Below, piece after piece: positions 61,401 through 64,000 of a DNA stretch of 64,000 bases. The position numbers were made by a program, and so were the translations under genes. Source of the DNA: Adineta steineri (Eukaryota; Rotifera; Eurotatoria; Adinetida; Adinetidae); NCBI GenBank assembly GCA_905250115.1, contig CAJNOI010000027.1, positions 667,163-731,162 on the forward strand. The letters are read 5' to 3'. How positions within the stretch are numbered: the stretch's first letter is position 1; every line of letters starts with the position of its first letter. The notes below the pieces were generated by a model, which did not search any database, was not told the origin of the DNA, and worked only from the letters and a program-made list of their open reading frames with translations.

Positions 61401-61804
61401 TCATTACTGTATATTAAGATACTCTTCTACTTGTTATATATCTACTTTCCTCAATCATCTCTCGTTTATTCAAATTCATCTCACTGAACGGTTCAGTGTC
61501 CGTTACTACAGCTCAAAAACAAGATGCTATACAATGTATCAAGTTAACGTTTTATTTCTGTTGGTCTAAGATAAAAAATAGTCTAAAAACTGCAGCAATG
61601 GTATATGCAGTACAAACAATGAATTTTGTGTAGCATATCGTTTTATTCTTTATTTTTCATCTCTTTTATGTATTTAGTATGTACTTCTTCATACAAAATC
61701 ACGACATCCTAAAGACTAAAGTCATGGTAATTATGGTGAAAATGAACAGTATTATTTTGATTGATATATATATGACACGTATTTAGTATATTTTTTTTTT
61801 GTTA

Positions 61805-62380
61805 ATTCAGGACCACCATAATAGATCTGGACATCTTTTTTTATTACTATTCTTGATTTTATTAATTGAATATATTATTGTTCATGGAAGGTCAGCTTAA
61901 TCGAAGGAAGCCAACAACGCTTAGGACAATGAAAAAAGTTGATATAATGAAGTGGATTAAGGTATTTTTTATTTGTCCCTTATTTTGTTTTTTGAGTACA
62001 TATATTATTATTCATTGAAGGTCATCTTAATCCAACGAAACCAGTAATGGGTACTATGGTAAAAATGGAAGTTATTATGAACTGAATTTGGGTATTTCTC
62101 TTTATTTTTTTTTATCAAATATATTTATTACGTATTGAAGGTTAGGTTGATCTGAAGAATCCGACAATGACTATTATGGCGAAAAGAAATGATATTATAA
62201 ATTAAATTTGCTTATTTTTTCGTTTTCCTGATTTTACTTATTGGGAGTATTAGAAATCATTAAGAACCAAGTAATCTGGAAGAATTCAACAATGACTGTA
62301 AATTGAATCGCAATAGTTTTTTTTGATTTTATTGATTGAGTACATTTGTTCTTCGAAGGTCAGATTAATCTGAAGCATTT
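61805..62380. repeat. Degenerate ~100-130 bp tandem repeats upstream of PKS copy B
   Basis: GAAGGTCAGNTTAATCNGAAG-type unit starts lie near 61805, 61888, 62019, 62138, 62258 and 62355, matching the array in copy A unit by unit at its 3' end. Confidence 0.6.
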
Positions 62381-62801
62381 AGCAACAACAAATATGTCTA
62401 CCATCTGAAATTAAACTTTGACTTGAAATAACAAACTACACGTAAGTGTACTCACTATATTTTTTTGCTTACTATGAACAGTACTATTTTGTTCTAGTTT
62501 ATATTAATATCTCATTTTTGTTTATTAGTTCATAAACAAAAATAGTTTTAGATTCAAAAGTATAGTATTATCAAATTTGAATTACAACACGCATGAATAA
62601 TCACATCCATTCGTTCGTTTTTTTTATTAATACAAACTATTAAATGTTAAATAAAAAACTTAATAATTTAACTTTATTATAGGAAATTAAAGTTAAAAGC
62701 TCACCTACAATTTTGACTGATCTGAAAAATTATCATTTTTATTTTAGATATAAAACTCTATTCTTTTAATCCAGAAAAAAAATATTTAATCAAGAACACT
62801 A

Positions 62802-64000
62802 ATGGCAACTATAAATAATAATAGTACATCATTAGAACCAATAGCTTTAATAGGTATATCATGTGAATGTGCAGGTGATATTCATTCACCTAATGATTTA
62901 TGGGATGCATTAAAAGAAAGTCGTGATGTTGGTAGTACAACACCAATTGATCGATTTGATCTTGAATCATTTACTGCTCATATGATTAATATGGATAATA
63001 ATGAACAACTTCTTCAAAAACTTCTTCGTGCTGGTTATTTTATGTCAAATCAACAATGGGATATGTTTGAACCAAGTTTCTTTGATTTATCAGATGCTGA
63101 AGCAGGCAGTGTTGATCCATGTCATCGATTACTTATGTTAAAATTTGTTCATTTACTTGATGATGCTGGATATAGTATTGACAAAATCAATGGTACAAAA
63201 ACATCAGTACATATTGGACAATTTTCAACAGATCATGCAATTGCAACAACTCGTATGAGACTTGAACATCGATCAAGATTTCATGGACCAAATACATTAT
63301 TATATAATGCATCAGCACGTTTATCATATCATTTTTATTTACAAGGTTCAAATTTATCACTAGATGTTACTTGTTTATCATCTTTAAGAGTTTTACATAT
63401 GGCTGTACAATATCTTCGTACAAATGAAGCTGATATGACTGTATGTGGTGTCAATCATTTAGTGCTGATACTAATGGTTATACTAAGGGTAAAAAGTCGA
63501 TTGATTAGTTTTCTATTTAGAAATAAATTTGAATTTTCTAGGTGATGATCTTGGTCTTCTATTATTAAAACAATTGAATGATGCTGAATATGATGGTGAT
63601 CGTATTTATTGTGTTAGTCGTGATGTACTTAGCGGGTATGATGGAAATGAAGATAAACAAATATTTTTGTACCATCAGCAGCTGGACAAGGACCCTTATT
63701 AGCAAATATTTATTCGCGAAATAATTTTGATACTCGAAAAATATTATTTGTTGAAGCACATAGTACACAGGTACACTCGTTGGTAATCCAATTGAAGCAA
63801 ATTACTTAGGCCGATTTTTTAATCGATCAAATCTTGATCCACTATTATTATTAGTTTCAATTAAAAGTAATTAAGACATACAGAAGGTGCAGCTGGTGTT
63901 GCATCACTTATTAAAGTTACTATCTGTTTGTATCATCGTGGTATTACAGCAAATATGCAGTTTACTTCATTTAATCCAAAAATAGATGCACAAAAATATA
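62802..64000 (+). pseudogene. Polyketide synthase, decayed copy B (KS, runs off the window)
   Basis: The start MATINNNSTSLEPIALIGIS and the first ~230 codons of the ketosynthase are open: a VDPCHRLLMLKFVHLLDDAG segment and DVTCLSSL with the active-site cysteine position. A short intron follows at about 63488-63541, with a proper TAG acceptor where copy A has AAG. After that the second half of the KS is out of frame in places, so this copy is also non-functional as assembled, although less decayed than copy A at its 5' end. The rest lies beyond the window. Confidence 0.8.

Larger units (their letters stand above)
59680..64000. repeat. Segmental duplication, copy B
   Basis: Same orientation as copy A (12240-17200) and colinear with it up to the window edge, but about 0.67 kb shorter upstream of the PKS start because of indels. 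Landmarks present in both: TATTCTTTTC-TTCTGGTCAA (60101 and 12721), the tandem repeat array, and the PKS start. The ORF at 60271-60468 is not preserved in copy A and is not called. Confidence 0.8.

Overview
The window looks like a piece of a bdelloid rotifer genome, or a close relative. It is very A+T-rich and its genes carry many ~50-60 bp introns. It holds animal housekeeping genes (MAF1, AGBL5/CCP5, a DHRS7B-like reductase, a MAK/CILK1 kinase) beside a large non-ribosomal peptide synthetase (NRPS) and polyketide synthase (PKS) remains. Short G/C-rich hairpins resembling degenerate (TGTGGG)n telomere motifs are scattered through it. Acquired NRPS/PKS genes and TGTGGG telomeres are known from bdelloids; the species assignment is inference. 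A 100-base run of N marks an assembly gap at 7485-7584.

Layout. 1-6458 is a compact block of host genes: the 3' end of a short-chain dehydrogenase (+), MAF1 (-), then AGBL5 (+). From about 6.9 kb the character changes: telomere-like hairpins, an assembly gap, an unrecognised ORF fragment, a hAT transposase relic and about 7 kb of A+T-rich DNA with no recognisable gene. At 16029-21440 lies a decayed PKS (KS-AT-DH-methyltransferase-start of KR). It is followed by a dynein-heavy-chain-like fragment lying between two copies of the same KR segment.

23067-51452 is the main feature: one apparently intact NRPS gene. I resolve 24 exons with consistent splice phases summing to 18,828 coding bases (6,275 residues). 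Its order is A1-T1-[C-C]-A2-T2-[C-C]-A3-T3-[C-C]-A4-T4-terminal membrane/left-handed-beta-helix domain-methyltransferase. No thioesterase is visible. The terminal domain resembles that of the epsilon-poly-lysine synthetase (Pls) family, so the enzyme is probably membrane-bound. Modules 2, 3 and 4 have the same exon plan with several exon lengths identical to the base, so the modules were duplicated after the introns arose. The two large introns between paired C domains hold mobile DNA: a 2,240-bp foldback element and a 437-bp hAT-type MITE, each with terminal inverted repeats and a perfect 8-bp target duplication.

52633-54479 (-) is a MAK/CILK1-type kinase whose N-lobe exons are not found in the window. 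54.5-59.7 kb is A+T-rich with no gene. 59.68-64.0 kb is a second copy of the 12.24-17.2 kb segment, with the same degenerate tandem repeats and the start of a second decayed PKS copy.

Working together: the NRPS probably builds a small, methylated, possibly acyl-capped peptide at a membrane. The neighbouring PKS copies are decayed, so the NRPS appears to be the only maintained biosynthetic gene here. The host genes on both sides are unrelated to it in function.
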